Origin: an uncultured Pelagibacteraceae bacterium
GTDB taxonomy: Bacteria > Pseudomonadota > Alphaproteobacteria > Pelagibacterales > Pelagibacteraceae
Direction: 5' to 3'
Assembly: GCA_902619835.1 (NCBI GenBank)
Contig: CACNFS010000003.1
Location: 1-64,000, forward strand
DNA length: 64,000 nucleotides
This document shows, piece after piece, positions 15,253 through 24,295 of the stretch. The first letter of the stretch is position 1, and every line of letters begins with the position of its first letter. The notes beneath the pieces were generated by a model that was not told the DNA's origin, did not search any database, and saw only the letters and a program-made list of their open reading frames with translations. Position numbers and translations under genes: made by a program.

Positions 15253-16329
15253 TCAGGTTTTTTTTAAAAATCTCAATATTATAGGCACTATAAACAATAT
15301 CATTAATAGGCGAATGATATGATGAAAAGAAACGAATTCTGGATCAAGATCAAAGAAAATTGCTATCACCGCAACTTCATAGATTCCCCCAGGGCAATAC
15401 GACAATAGTAAAGTAAAGAAGTTTTTATCTATTACTAATCCTGCAACTACTGCTGCTGCTATTCCTAATATAACCAATAAAAAAGTTGCTACAAAACTAT
15501 GTAATGCATTTTTTACAATTTCACTAAATGTTTTATCAGCGAATCTACATCCAACTGAAGATCCTAAAATTAATAAACAATAATCGATAATGTTGGGAGA
15601 TATTTGATAACTTGCAACTTCTGTAATCTGCAATAAACCACTTGCAACCAATGTACCTGTCAACAAAGCAGCTGGAGCTTTAATCTTTTCAAAGAATAAA
15701 ATTAAAACCACTGATGATACGATTAAAATCGTTAAGTGGTAAAAATTTTGATCTGAAATTATCTCTTCAGAACTATTTAGTTTTTCAACTTCGTAAAAAC
15801 TATTTACGATAAAAGGAAATACTGTAATTATAATAATTAATCTTATTAGATGAGATGTAGCTACTTGGCTTAAATCAGTTTTTGCATCTTCAGCTAAAAT
15901 CATTAGCGGGCCTAATGCACCTGGTGCAGCCGAAAAAATAGATGTTTTTTTTTCATATTTAGAAAACTTTTCTAAATATTTTGAAACGAGTAGAACACTT
16001 GAAATTATATAAATTAGCATAATAAAAGAGGTCCAAATCCAATCATGCATTTGACTGAACAAATCTTTGTCAATGTAATTACCAATATAAAGACCAAGAA
16101 TTATTAATACCGAGGACAATATTAACCTCGGCATTTTAGTTTTAAGACCCATTAATGAGGCCAAAGAAGTTATTAGCATTGGCCCTAAGAACCAGGCTAA
16201 AGGAATATTAAAATATTGAGCTATTATTGCACTTGGAATGGATATTATGATGACAGATATAAACGGTATTGAAAATATCTGTTTAAAATTTTCTTTATTA
16301 AAAGGAATAGCTTGGTTATTCTGCATCAT
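15253..16329 (-). CDS. AbrB-type (PF05145) integral membrane protein
   Basis: 358 residues with about ten hydrophobic segments in two similar halves; PLAWFLGPMLITSLASLMG and a matching PAALLTGTLVASGLLQI mark the duplicated domain. Databases often label this family a transcriptional regulator by name confusion with Bacillus AbrB, but it is a membrane protein with no DNA-binding domain, possibly a transporter. Divergent from the proC-like gene: only 2 bases separate the two start codons, so each promoter must lie inside the other gene. Confidence 0.82.
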   Translation of the reverse strand: MMQNNQAIPFNKENFKQIFSIPFISVIIISIPSAIIAQYFNIPLAWFLGPMLITSLASLMGLKTKMPRLILSSVLIILGLYIGNYIDKDLFSQMHDWIWTSFIMLIYIISSVLLVSKYLEKFSKYEKKTSIFSAAPGALGPLMILAEDAKTDLSQVATSHLIRLIIIITVFPFIVNSFYEVEKLNSSEEIISDQNFYHLTILIVSSVVLILFFEKIKAPAALLTGTLVASGLLQITEVASYQISPNIIDYCLLILGSSVGCRFADKTFSEIVKNALHSFVATFLLVILGIAAAVVAGLVIDKNFFTLLLSYCPGGIYEVAVIAIFFDLDPEFVSFHHIIRLLMILFIVPIILRFLKKT

Positions 16330-16331
16330 TC

Positions 16332-17096
16332 ATGATTTTAGGATTTATAGGAACTGGTAAAATTTCATCATCAATTATTTTTGGTATTTTTAAATCAAAG
16401 TTAAAAATTAAGAGAATTTATATATCTTCAAGAAATAGAAACATAGCTAAAAAACTATCTAAAAGTTATGGAAAAATAAAAGTATTAAACAATAATCAAG
16501 AAATTATAGATAAATCCTCAATAGTATTATTGGGTGTTACGCCTAATGTTGGCAATAAAATATTACCTAAATTAAAATTTTCAAAAAACAAAAAAATAAT
16601 TAGTCTTATTTCGACAATTAATTTAAAAAAACTTAAAAAAATCACAAAGAATAAAAATATTGTAAGAGTTATACCTTTACCTCCAATTGAAATTAAAAAG
16701 GGACCAGTAATTGTTTGTCCTCCAGGTAAATTTGCTAAAAATATTTTCAAACATTTAGGGCAAGTTTTAGAAGTAAGAAATGAAAAACTAAGCTATAAGT
16801 TTTGGTCGACAGCTTCTTTAATGGCAGCATACTATGAGATACTAAATACTAGTTCTAAATGGTTAATAAAAAAAGGCATTAACAAAAAGCTGGCTGATAA
16901 GTATGTAGCTGAATTATTTCTGGCGTTAAGTCAGGATGCTTTAAATAAATCATCTCAAGGATTTAAAAAACTCGTAGCGGACTCTCAGACCCCAAAAGGC
17001 CTAAATATGCAGGTTCTTAATGAATTGAAAAAAGGAAAATTCTTTACTAAGTTCACCAAAGCTCTTGAAAATGTAAATAAAAGAGTAAGTAAATAA
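16332..17096 (+). CDS. Pyrroline-5-carboxylate reductase-like NAD(P)-dependent enzyme
   Basis: 254 residues with a Rossmann start GFIGTGKISSSI and the ProC-type IVRVIPLPP segment followed by a helical C-terminal dimerisation region with TPKGLNMQVL (compare TPGG-T in ProC). ProC makes proline from pyrroline-5-carboxylate. This copy is diverged and lysine-rich, so it may be a ProC paralogue with another imine substrate. It is 3 bases upstream of the second liv operon, suggesting a role with an imported amino acid (inference). Confidence 0.75.
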   Translation: MILGFIGTGKISSSIIFGIFKSKLKIKRIYISSRNRNIAKKLSKSYGKIKVLNNNQEIIDKSSIVLLGVTPNVGNKILPKLKFSKNKKIISLISTINLKKLKKITKNKNIVRVIPLPPIEIKKGPVIVCPPGKFAKNIFKHLGQVLEVRNEKLSYKFWSTASLMAAYYEILNTSSKWLIKKGINKKLADKYVAELFLALSQDALNKSSQGFKKLVADSQTPKGLNMQVLNELKKGKFFTKFTKALENVNKRVSK

Positions 17097-17099
17097 ATC

Positions 17100-18011
17100 A
17101 TGGAATATTTTATACAACAATTGGTTAACGGGATTACTTTAGGCTCAATTTATGGACTTATCGCAATTGGTTACACCATGGTCTATGGAATTATTGGAAT
17201 GATTAATTTTGCTCATGGAGATATTTTTATGATTGGAGCTTTTGTTGCTTTAATATCGTTTATTATCTTTGGTTTAACAGGGGTGGCATTGCCAATTATT
17301 TTACTTTTAGTTTTACTAATAGCTATGCTTTTCACGGCTTGCTATGGATGGACAGTTGAAAAATTAGCTTACAAACCGTTAAGGGGATCTTTTAGATTAG
17401 CTCCGCTTATTTCTGCTTTAGGTATGTCAATTGTATTGCAAAACTATGTTCAAGTTTCTCAAGGTGCAAGAGTAAAACCAATGCAGCCATTATTTTCAGG
17501 CGGATTAGAGTTTTTTAAGAATTCGGAATTTATTGTTACGGTAAGTTATCTCCAAATTTTTATTGTTGTACTAACAATTATTTTAATGGGAATATTTACA
17601 TATTTAATCACTAAAACTGATTTAGGAAGAGCACAAAGAGCGTGTGAACAAGATAGAACAATGACTGCTTTACTCGGAATTAATGTTGATAGAACTATTT
17701 CAATTACTTTTATAATTGGATCTTCATTGGCATCAGTAGCAGGAATGATGTTTGTACTTTATTATGGAGTAATTGATTTTTACATTGGATTTTTAGCTGG
17801 TATCAAAGCTTTTACTGCAGCAGTATTAGGCGGAATAGGATCGTTGCCTGGAGCAATGTTAGGTGGCTTGTTAATCGGACTTATAGAAACCTTCTGGGCT
17901 GGATATGTTTCTCTTGAATATAAAGATGTTGCAGCTTTCAGTGTTTTAATTGTAGTTTTAATTTTCTTTCCAACCGGATTTCTTGGAAAACCTGACATCG
18001 AGAAAGTTTAA
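17100..18011 (+). CDS. livH: Branched-chain amino-acid ABC permease LivH (system 2)
   Basis: 303 residues with the canonical opening QQLVNGITLGSIYGLIAIGY and TMVYGIIGMINFAHGDIFM, followed by the coupling loop RAQRACEQDRTMTALLGIN. Closer to E. coli LivH than the system-1 protein. Its TAA overlaps the livM ATG by one base. Pairs with the long LivM. Confidence 0.95.
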   Translation: MEYFIQQLVNGITLGSIYGLIAIGYTMVYGIIGMINFAHGDIFMIGAFVALISFIIFGLTGVALPIILLLVLLIAMLFTACYGWTVEKLAYKPLRGSFRLAPLISALGMSIVLQNYVQVSQGARVKPMQPLFSGGLEFFKNSEFIVTVSYLQIFIVVLTIILMGIFTYLITKTDLGRAQRACEQDRTMTALLGINVDRTISITFIIGSSLASVAGMMFVLYYGVIDFYIGFLAGIKAFTAAVLGGIGSLPGAMLGGLLIGLIETFWAGYVSLEYKDVAAFSVLIVVLIFFPTGFLGKPDIEKV

Positions 18012-19279
18012 TGGAAAAGAAAGATATCATTCAGTCATTTAAAGATAGTTTATTTACAGGCTTGATTGCTTTAGCTTTGTTTGGTCCAATTGTAGGTTTA
18101 AGAACTGTATCAAAAGGTGAAGGGCTATTCATAACTCCACAATGGGGAGTAGTTTTTTTACTTGTTGGATTATGTATTTTAGGAAGATTTTTAATTAATA
18201 TTAATTCTGCAAGAAGAAAAGAATTTAAAATTTTTTCAACACTGTCATCTAAGTTTTCTAGTATTACCGAGGATAAAGCTAAGCACTTTGCAATTACTGG
18301 CATTTTATTTGCAGTAGTATTTCCATTTCTTCCATTTACCGACAGATACTTTATGGATGTAGCAATAATGATATTAACTTATATCATGTTAGGATGGGGT
18401 TTAAACATTGTAGTTGGTTTAGCTGGTCTTCTTGATTTAGGTTATGTAGCTTTTTATGCAGTCGGCGCTTATTCTTACGCACTGATTGCCACTACGTTCG
18501 GTTGGTCTTTTTGGATCTGTTTACCTTTGGCTGGAGTGTTTGCAGCTTTTTTTGGAATTTTACTTGGTTTTCCAGTTTTAAGATTAAGAGGAGATTATCT
18601 TGCGATTGTTACTTTAGGATTTGGAGAAATTATAAGAATTATTTTGATCAACTGGTATGAGGTAACAAATGGACCTGACGGAATAACAGGTATACCGCGA
18701 CCATCTTTTTTTGGATTACCTTTTAAAAGATCTCCAGATGAGGGGGAAACAAGTTTCCATTTGTTTTTCAATCTTGAATATTCAACAATGCATCGAATAA
18801 TATTTCTATACTATTTAATTTTAGTATTAGCCTTGATAACGAATTACTTCACGCTAAAGATAAGAAAACTTCCTGTTGGTAGAGCATGGGAAGCTTTAAG
18901 AGAGGATGAGATCGCTTGTAAATCTTTAGGAGTAAATCCTACGAATACAAAACTAACTGCTTTTGCAATTGGGGCTATGTTTGGTGGTTTTGCTGGTTCA
19001 TTTTTTGCAACACGACAGGCATTTATAAGTCCAGAAAGCTTCACATTTATTGAGTCTGCAATTATTGTTGCAATTGTTGTACTTGGCGGCATGGGCTCAC
19101 AAACTGGAGTCGTTCTTGCATCAATTTTCTTAATTGGAATAACAGAAATGTTTAGAGATTTAGAGCAATTTAGAATGATCGCTTTTGGTGGAGCGATGGT
19201 TTTAATTATGGTGTTTAAACCAAAGGGAATATTAGCAAATAGGAAGCCGACTATTCTTATGCACGGAGATAAGAAATGA
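18011..19279 (+). CDS. livM: Branched-chain amino-acid ABC permease LivM (system 2, long form)
   Basis: 422 residues, close in length to E. coli LivM. The N-terminal 100 residues hold two extra helices (the DUF3382-type extension), followed by the permease core with GWGLNIVVGLAGLLDLGYVA and the coupling loop GRAWEALREDEIACKSLG. The start overlaps livH by one base and the stop overlaps livG (ATGA). Confidence 0.95.
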   Translation: MEKKDIIQSFKDSLFTGLIALALFGPIVGLRTVSKGEGLFITPQWGVVFLLVGLCILGRFLININSARRKEFKIFSTLSSKFSSITEDKAKHFAITGILFAVVFPFLPFTDRYFMDVAIMILTYIMLGWGLNIVVGLAGLLDLGYVAFYAVGAYSYALIATTFGWSFWICLPLAGVFAAFFGILLGFPVLRLRGDYLAIVTLGFGEIIRIILINWYEVTNGPDGITGIPRPSFFGLPFKRSPDEGETSFHLFFNLEYSTMHRIIFLYYLILVLALITNYFTLKIRKLPVGRAWEALREDEIACKSLGVNPTNTKLTAFAIGAMFGGFAGSFFATRQAFISPESFTFIESAIIVAIVVLGGMGSQTGVVLASIFLIGITEMFRDLEQFRMIAFGGAMVLIMVFKPKGILANRKPTILMHGDKK

Positions 19280-20067
19280 GCAATTTATTATCAGTAGAAA
19301 ATTTGACAATGAAGTTCGGTGGCTTGACCGCAATAGATGATTTAAGTTTTGATGCAAAAAATAATCAAATTACTTCCATCATTGGACCAAATGGTGCAGG
19401 AAAAACTACAGTATTTAATTGCCTAACAGGATTTTATAAGCCTACCAATGGTCAAATGTTTTTACACAAAGAAGATAGCAAAATTTCACTAAGAAAATAT
19501 ACTGACTTTAAAATAGCTTATGTTGCAAAAGTAGCTAGAACTTTTCAAAATATTAGATTGTTTCCAGCAATGTCAGTTCTCGAAAATTTGTTAGTTGCTC
19601 AACACAATGAATTAATGGTAGCTTCTGGTTACTCTTTATTTGGTTTACTTAATCTTAAAACCTATAGAGATAAAGAAAAGCTAGCAGTTGATAAAGCGAG
19701 GTACTGGTTAGATATTATTGGTTTAACTCATAGAGCAGATGATAACGCAGGTGATCTACCATACGGAGATCAAAGAAAATTAGAAATTGTTCGCGCAATG
19801 TGTATTGAACCAAGGTTATTGTGTTTAGATGAACCAGCTGCAGGATTAAATCCAAAAGAGTCAGCTGAACTTAATAAACTTTTAAAATTTATCAAAACAG
19901 AAAAACAAACAGGAATTTTATTAATTGAACATGATATGAGTGTGGTAATGGGAATTTCCGACCATGTTGTTGTTTTAAATTATGGTAAAAAAATATTTGA
20001 AGGAACTGCCGATCAAACTAAAAATAGCAAAGAGGTTATTGAAGCTTATCTAGGAGTAGATGAATAA
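19276..20067 (+). CDS. livG: Branched-chain amino-acid ABC ATPase LivG (system 2)
   Basis: 263 residues. Walker A GPNGAGKTT, signature LPYGDQRKLEIVRAM, Walker B LLCLDEPAAGLNP, switch region LIEHDMSVVM. The degenerate signature (YGDQ in place of SGGQ) is usual for LivG. One-base overlap with livF (TAATG). Confidence 0.95.
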   Translation: MSNLLSVENLTMKFGGLTAIDDLSFDAKNNQITSIIGPNGAGKTTVFNCLTGFYKPTNGQMFLHKEDSKISLRKYTDFKIAYVAKVARTFQNIRLFPAMSVLENLLVAQHNELMVASGYSLFGLLNLKTYRDKEKLAVDKARYWLDIIGLTHRADDNAGDLPYGDQRKLEIVRAMCIEPRLLCLDEPAAGLNPKESAELNKLLKFIKTEKQTGILLIEHDMSVVMGISDHVVVLNYGKKIFEGTADQTKNSKEVIEAYLGVDE

Positions 20068-20786
20068 TGCTAAAGATTACTAACGTTGAAACTTTTTATG
20101 GAAAAATTCAAGCTCTTAGAGGTGTTGATCTTGATGTAAATGACGGTGAAATTGTTTCTTTAATTGGCTCTAATGGAGCTGGTAAATCAACTTTACTTAT
20201 GACGATTAGTGGAGTGAATAAAGCTAGAAGAGGAAATATAGTTTTCAACGGTAAAAATATTGAGAACAAAGACCCTCACAAAATTGTTGATATGGGTATT
20301 TGCCAAGTTCCAGAAGGGAGAAGAATATTTTCAAGATTGACTGTAGAAGAAAATTTAAGATTAGGGGCCCATGCTAACGAAAAAGGAAAGCACTTTGAAA
20401 ATGATATTAAGGAAGTTTATGATTTATTTCCTGTCTTAAGTGATAGAAAAACGCAAAGAGGTGGAACACTTTCAGGAGGAGAACAGCAAATGCTGGCGAT
20501 AGGAAGAGCATTAATGAGTAAACCTAAAGTACTTTTATTAGATGAACCTTCGCTTGGAATAGCACCAAAACTGGTAAATCAAATTTTTGTTTCAATAAAA
20601 AATATTAATAAAGAAAAAAATGTTACTATTTTTTTAGTTGAGCAAAATGCTAAAAAGGCTTTGGAGCTTGCTGATAGAGCATATGTTTTAGTAAACGGAA
20701 AGGTGACCATAAAGGGTCCTGGTCAAGAGTTACTTAAAAATAAAGACATTCAAGCCGCTTATCTTGAAGGTGGGGCAAAAAATTAA
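20067..20786 (+). CDS. livF: Branched-chain amino-acid ABC ATPase LivF (system 2)
   Basis: 239 residues, standard LivF length. Walker A GSNGAGKST, the family's ICQVPEGRRIFSRLTVEENL, signature LSGGEQQMLAIGRAL, Walker B VLLLDEPSLGI. Forms the ATPase pair with LivG. Followed by a separate promoter for livK. Confidence 0.95.
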   Translation: MLKITNVETFYGKIQALRGVDLDVNDGEIVSLIGSNGAGKSTLLMTISGVNKARRGNIVFNGKNIENKDPHKIVDMGICQVPEGRRIFSRLTVEENLRLGAHANEKGKHFENDIKEVYDLFPVLSDRKTQRGGTLSGGEQQMLAIGRALMSKPKVLLLDEPSLGIAPKLVNQIFVSIKNINKEKNVTIFLVEQNAKKALELADRAYVLVNGKVTIKGPGQELLKNKDIQAAYLEGGAKN

Positions 20787-20798
20787 CTTTTTTTCATA

Positions 20799-20864
20799 TT
20801 TACAATATTGGAATTAAGGTGTTCAATATCAATAATTAATTAATTAACAACAAAGGGAAATAAT
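20799..20864 (+). promoter_or_regulatory. Promoter and leader of the second livK
   Basis: A -35 TTTACA (20799-20804), 17 bases, -10 TTCAAT (20822-20827), then TTAATTAATTAAC (about 20836-20848) and ribosome site AAAGGGAAATAAT before ATG 20865. The -10 to repeat segment closely matches the tctC leader, which supports this placement despite the weaker -10. Confidence 0.5.
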
Positions 20865-21968
20865 ATGTTAAGAACGTTCAATAAACTTCTTTCATTAATT
20901 GCCGGAACATTAATGCTTGCAACAGTATCAGCTAAAGCTGAAGTTGTTGTTGCTTCAGCCGGACCTATGTCTGGTCAGTACGCTTCATTTGGTGCTCAGT
21001 TAAAAGCTGGTGCTGAAATGTGGTTAAAGCACGTTAATAAAAAAGGTGGAATTAATGGTGAGAAAGTTAAATTAGAAATCGGAGATGATGCTTGCGATCC
21101 TAAACAAGCTGTTGCTGTAGCCAACAAATTTGCTGGTCAAGGTGTAACTTATGTTGCAGGTCACTTCTGCTCTGGTTCTTCAATTCCAGCTTCTGCGGTT
21201 TACAATGAAGAAGGAATTATACAAGTTTCACCAGCTTCAACAAATCCAGCGTTAACGGATAAAGGTGGTAAATATACTTTTAGAGTTTGTGGTCGAGATG
21301 ATCAGCAAGGTGAAGTTGCTGGTAAATTCTTAGCTGAAAACTATAAAGGTAAAAAAGTAGCTATCCTTCATGATAAAACTGCTTACGGAAAAGGTTTAGC
21401 AGATGCGACTAGAAAAAACATGAAGAAAGCTGGCCTTAAAGAAGCTATGTACGAAGCTTACACAGCAGGTGAGAAAGATTACTCTGCTTTAGTTTCAAAA
21501 CTAAAATCAAATAACATCGATGCAGTTTATCTTGGTGGTTACCACACAGAAGGTGGTTTGATCGTAAGACAAATGAGAGATCAAGGTATGAAAACTAAAT
21601 TAATCAGTGGTGATGCATTAGTTACAGCTGAGTATTGGGATATTACAGGAAATGCAGGCGAAGGTACTTTAATGACTTTCTCTCCAGATCCAAGAAATAA
21701 CCCTGCTGCTGCAGATGTTGTAAAAGAATTTAAAGCTGCTGGTATTGAACCAGAAGGTTATGTTCTTTATTCATACGCTGCGTTACAAGTATTCGAACAA
21801 GCTGCTAATCAAGCTGGAACAAATGATCCTGCTAAAGTTCTCAAAGTTATGAGAAAAGGTAAGTTTGATACTGTAATCGGTTCACTAAGCTTTGACAAAA
21901 AAGGCGATGTGAGCTTACCAGGTTATGTATTTTATGAGTGGAGCAAAGGTAAATACAAAGAACTGTAA
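20865..21968 (+). CDS. livK: Branched-chain amino-acid binding protein LivK/LivJ
   Basis: 367 residues with a Sec signal (about 1-25, VSAKA-EVVVA). Mature features match E. coli LivJ/LivK: SAGPMSGQYASFGAQLKAGA, the disulfide-type cysteines C77 (DDACDPKQAV) and C102 (GHFCSGSS), and LHDKTAYGKGLAD. It captures leucine, isoleucine, valine or similar amino acids in the periplasm for LivHMGF. Placed last in its operon with its own promoter and a strong terminator, unlike system 1 where the binding protein is first. Confidence 0.94.
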   Translation: MLRTFNKLLSLIAGTLMLATVSAKAEVVVASAGPMSGQYASFGAQLKAGAEMWLKHVNKKGGINGEKVKLEIGDDACDPKQAVAVANKFAGQGVTYVAGHFCSGSSIPASAVYNEEGIIQVSPASTNPALTDKGGKYTFRVCGRDDQQGEVAGKFLAENYKGKKVAILHDKTAYGKGLADATRKNMKKAGLKEAMYEAYTAGEKDYSALVSKLKSNNIDAVYLGGYHTEGGLIVRQMRDQGMKTKLISGDALVTAEYWDITGNAGEGTLMTFSPDPRNNPAAADVVKEFKAAGIEPEGYVLYSYAALQVFEQAANQAGTNDPAKVLKVMRKGKFDTVIGSLSFDKKGDVSLPGYVFYEWSKGKYKEL

Positions 21969-21988
21969 ACCAATTGCTTAACTAATTT

Positions 21989-22014
21989 AAAAGGGGGCTT
22001 AGGCCCCCTTTTTT
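21989..22014 (+). terminator. Intrinsic terminator after livK
   Basis: A 10-bp stem AAAAGGGGGC / GCCCCCTTTT with a TTAG loop followed by further T residues, 20 bases past the livK stop. Confidence 0.88.
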
Positions 22015-22032
22015 ATTTATAGAAAGGAATTT

Positions 22033-22368
22033 ATGGAAATAACTTACGAAGATTTTAAAAAAGTAATAATTAAAGTTGGTACTATCTTAGAAGCAAAAGT
22101 AAATGAAAAAGCAAGAAAACCCTCACTAGTAGTAAAGGTAGATTTTGGAAAAGAAATAGGTATTAAGCAATCTTCAGCGCAAATTACCCATTATTACACT
22201 CCAGAAAATTTAGTTGGCAAACAGGTTATCGGAGTTTGTAATTTTCCGACAAAAAATATAGCTGGTGTCGTTTCAGAAGTTTTAGTGCTTGGAGCAATTG
22301 AAAAGGATGGGAAAGTTGTCCTAGTGCATCCTTCTCAAAAAACTGATAATGGTTTAGAAATTGCTTAA
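22033..22368 (+). CDS. tRNA-binding domain protein (CsaA/YgjH type)
   Basis: 111 residues forming one OB-fold tRNA-binding domain. The pattern VGTILEAKVNEKARKPSLVVKVDFG, KQSSAQITHYYTPENLVGKQV and a VLVLGA segment matches CsaA/YgjH. CsaA has been described as chaperone-like and YgjH as tRNA-binding; the cellular role is not settled. Ends where the DUF4396 gene begins. Confidence 0.85.
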   Translation: MEITYEDFKKVIIKVGTILEAKVNEKARKPSLVVKVDFGKEIGIKQSSAQITHYYTPENLVGKQVIGVCNFPTKNIAGVVSEVLVLGAIEKDGKVVLVHPSQKTDNGLEIA

Positions 22369-22806
22369 ATGAGTTCTGAAACATTTAATTGGAGTTGTAG
22401 ACATACATGGTCAAGAAGTGCCAAAAATACATTTTGGTGTTTACTTGGTTGCTCTATTGGTGACTTTGGAACTATTTTATTTTTTCAATTAACAAAAATT
22501 CCTTTTCCAGTTTTAGCAATTATGGTTCTAGCAATAATCAACGGAATTATCACAAGTATAATTTTAGAAACAATTATTTTATTAAGACAAAACTTTTCTT
22601 TTAAGTTAGCTTTTAAAACAGCTATTGGAATGAGTTTAATCTCAATGGTAAGTATGGAAATTGCAATGAATGCTACTGATTATTTTCTTACAGGAGGAGC
22701 TATTTTAACTTGGTGGGTCGTGCCGATAATGTTAGCTGTTGGATTCGTTACGCCTTGGCCATATAATTATTGGAGATTAAAAAAGTTCAACGAATCTTGC
22801 CACTAA
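22369..22806 (+). CDS. DUF4396 family membrane protein
   Basis: 145 residues with about four hydrophobic segments. The WSRSAKNTFWCLLGCSIGDFGT start, the MEIAMNATDYF stretch and the WWVVPIMLAVGFVTPWPYNYWRL ending are typical of DUF4396, a family of unknown function often found near copper or redox genes. It starts immediately after the tRNA-binding gene and converges on the cytochrome b561 gene with a 4-base overlap. Confidence 0.8.
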   Translation: MSSETFNWSCRHTWSRSAKNTFWCLLGCSIGDFGTILFFQLTKIPFPVLAIMVLAIINGIITSIILETIILLRQNFSFKLAFKTAIGMSLISMVSMEIAMNATDYFLTGGAILTWWVVPIMLAVGFVTPWPYNYWRLKKFNESCH

Positions 22807-23333
22807 GTAATTTTGTTTAAGATTTTATCCTTAAAAATAAAATGATGAACAATCACTGCAAGTATATGCAGACTTACAAGTGCTAATAATAAGTAATTAG
22901 CGTAAATATGAACTTGGTAATAAGCATCAGCTAAAACGAAATTATCTTTTTCAAATCCATATTTAAAAAATATAAAATTAAGTGTTTCTCCCATATAAAG
23001 TTTTTTAAGAATGCCAGAAACAGTTATAGTAAAAATACTTAAATAAAGTAAGAAATGATTAGCCTTCCCGATAAATACTTGGCCTTTAAAAAAACTTTTA
23101 GTTTCAGATGGACTTGGGTTAAAAAATTTCCAAATTAGTCTAAACAAAGTAAGATAGAAAACGGTTATTCCAACTAGGATATGTATATTTTCAAGTTCAA
23201 TTCTTTCATCAGAGAATTCAAGCCCTACTAAATAAAATCCAAAAGGAACTTGGGCTATTAAGACAATAAATGTAACCCAGTGGAACAATTTGGCCAATAG
23301 TCCATATTCCTTTGGACTGTTAAGAATCTTCAT
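22803..23333 (-). CDS. Cytochrome b561 family di-heme membrane protein
   Basis: 176 residues with four helices. Histidines placed as heme ligands: LFHW in helix 1, NIHILVG in helix 2, QVHIYAN and SLHILAV in helices 3 and 4. These proteins pass electrons across or along the inner membrane, often between quinone and a periplasmic c-type cytochrome. It stands head to head with the DUF411 / cytochrome c' pair, 18 bases away, which would supply such a partner (inference). Confidence 0.88.
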   Translation of the reverse strand: MKILNSPKEYGLLAKLFHWVTFIVLIAQVPFGFYLVGLEFSDERIELENIHILVGITVFYLTLFRLIWKFFNPSPSETKSFFKGQVFIGKANHFLLYLSIFTITVSGILKKLYMGETLNFIFFKYGFEKDNFVLADAYYQVHIYANYLLLALVSLHILAVIVHHFIFKDKILNKIT

Positions 23334-23351
23334 TATTAATTATAATTAAAC

Positions 23352-23834
23352 ATGTCATTTAAAAACACCATATCTAAATTCATTGTCTTAATAGTAGTAC
23401 TATTCTCTGTATTTTATATCTTTAATTTTGTCACAGATAAAAAAGAAGCTTTAGCTAATATTAACAATAAACAAATTGTTGAAGTTTTTAAGACACCCTC
23501 ATGCGGATGTTGTTATGGGTATGTTTTATTTTTAGAAGAAGAGAAATTCAAAGTAAAACAAACAGATATGAGAAGCCTTCATACAATAAAACAAAAATAT
23601 AATATCCCAGTAGAAATGCAGTCTTGTCATACTACTATTATGGGCAAATACTTTATTGAAGGACATGTCCCGTTTGAGGCAGTTAACAAATTATTAAAAG
23701 AGCAACCTGATATTGATGGTATAGCTTTGCCTGGAATGCCGATTGGCACACCAGGAATGCCAGGTGATAAAGATGAGCCTTATGTTATTTATCAACTTAA
23801 AGATGGGAAATCCTCTGTTTTCATGACAATATAA
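23352..23834 (+). CDS. DUF411 family exported metal-binding-type protein
   Basis: 160 residues with an N-terminal hydrophobic anchor or signal. The mature domain has VFKTPSCGCCYGY (CxCC metal/thiol motif), MQSCHTT and the GMPIGTPGMPG signature of DUF411. Relatives often accompany copper-resistance genes, so periplasmic copper handling is a plausible but unproven role. Starts 5 bases upstream of the cytochrome c' gene. Confidence 0.85.
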   Translation: MSFKNTISKFIVLIVVLFSVFYIFNFVTDKKEALANINNKQIVEVFKTPSCGCCYGYVLFLEEEKFKVKQTDMRSLHTIKQKYNIPVEMQSCHTTIMGKYFIEGHVPFEAVNKLLKEQPDIDGIALPGMPIGTPGMPGDKDEPYVIYQLKDGKSSVFMTI

Positions 23835-23839
23835 ATTTT

Positions 23840-24289
23840 ATGATACGAAAGATAAAAATAATAAAAACACTTATTATTATTTTTTCTTTCAGCCTTTCTT
23901 TTTCTGCTAATGCTCAGACTGTGGAAGAAATTATTAAAGGTAGAAAAGCAATGTTTAGCGAAAACTATCAAAATGCTAAAAAAATATCCATATTACTGAA
24001 ATCTAAAAGAATCGAGGAGGCTAAACCTTTAATGAAAAAAATTTCAGATAATTATATAAAATTACTAGAATATTTTCCTGAAAATGCAAAAGAGGGGTTT
24101 AAAACAGGGGCACTACCGAGCATTTGGGAAAATAAAGATGAATTCAATGCTTTAATGAAAAAAGCATCAGATGATATGATTAAACTTGCCAAAGCTATTG
24201 AGACTGCTGAAGATCTAAGAGCAGCGCAGAAAAAACTAATGTGGAGCAATTGTTCGGCTTGTCATAGTAAGTTTAGAGCGCCTCATTAA
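23840..24289 (+). CDS. Cytochrome c' / c556 family protein
   Basis: 149 residues: Sec signal (about 1-25, SFSANA-QT), a four-helix body, and a C-terminal heme-binding CSACH (residues about 140-144). The single C-terminal CxxCH is diagnostic of class II cytochromes c. It acts in the periplasm in electron transfer or in binding small gases. Adjacent to DUF411 and divergent b561 genes. Confidence 0.88.
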   Translation: MIRKIKIIKTLIIIFSFSLSFSANAQTVEEIIKGRKAMFSENYQNAKKISILLKSKRIEEAKPLMKKISDNYIKLLEYFPENAKEGFKTGALPSIWENKDEFNALMKKASDDMIKLAKAIETAEDLRAAQKKLMWSNCSACHSKFRAPH

Positions 24290-24295
24290 ATTTAA

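Noticed and set aside
15253-16329. Transcriptional regulator AbrB
   Set aside because: The name would come from a family label only. The protein has about ten membrane segments and no DNA-binding domain.
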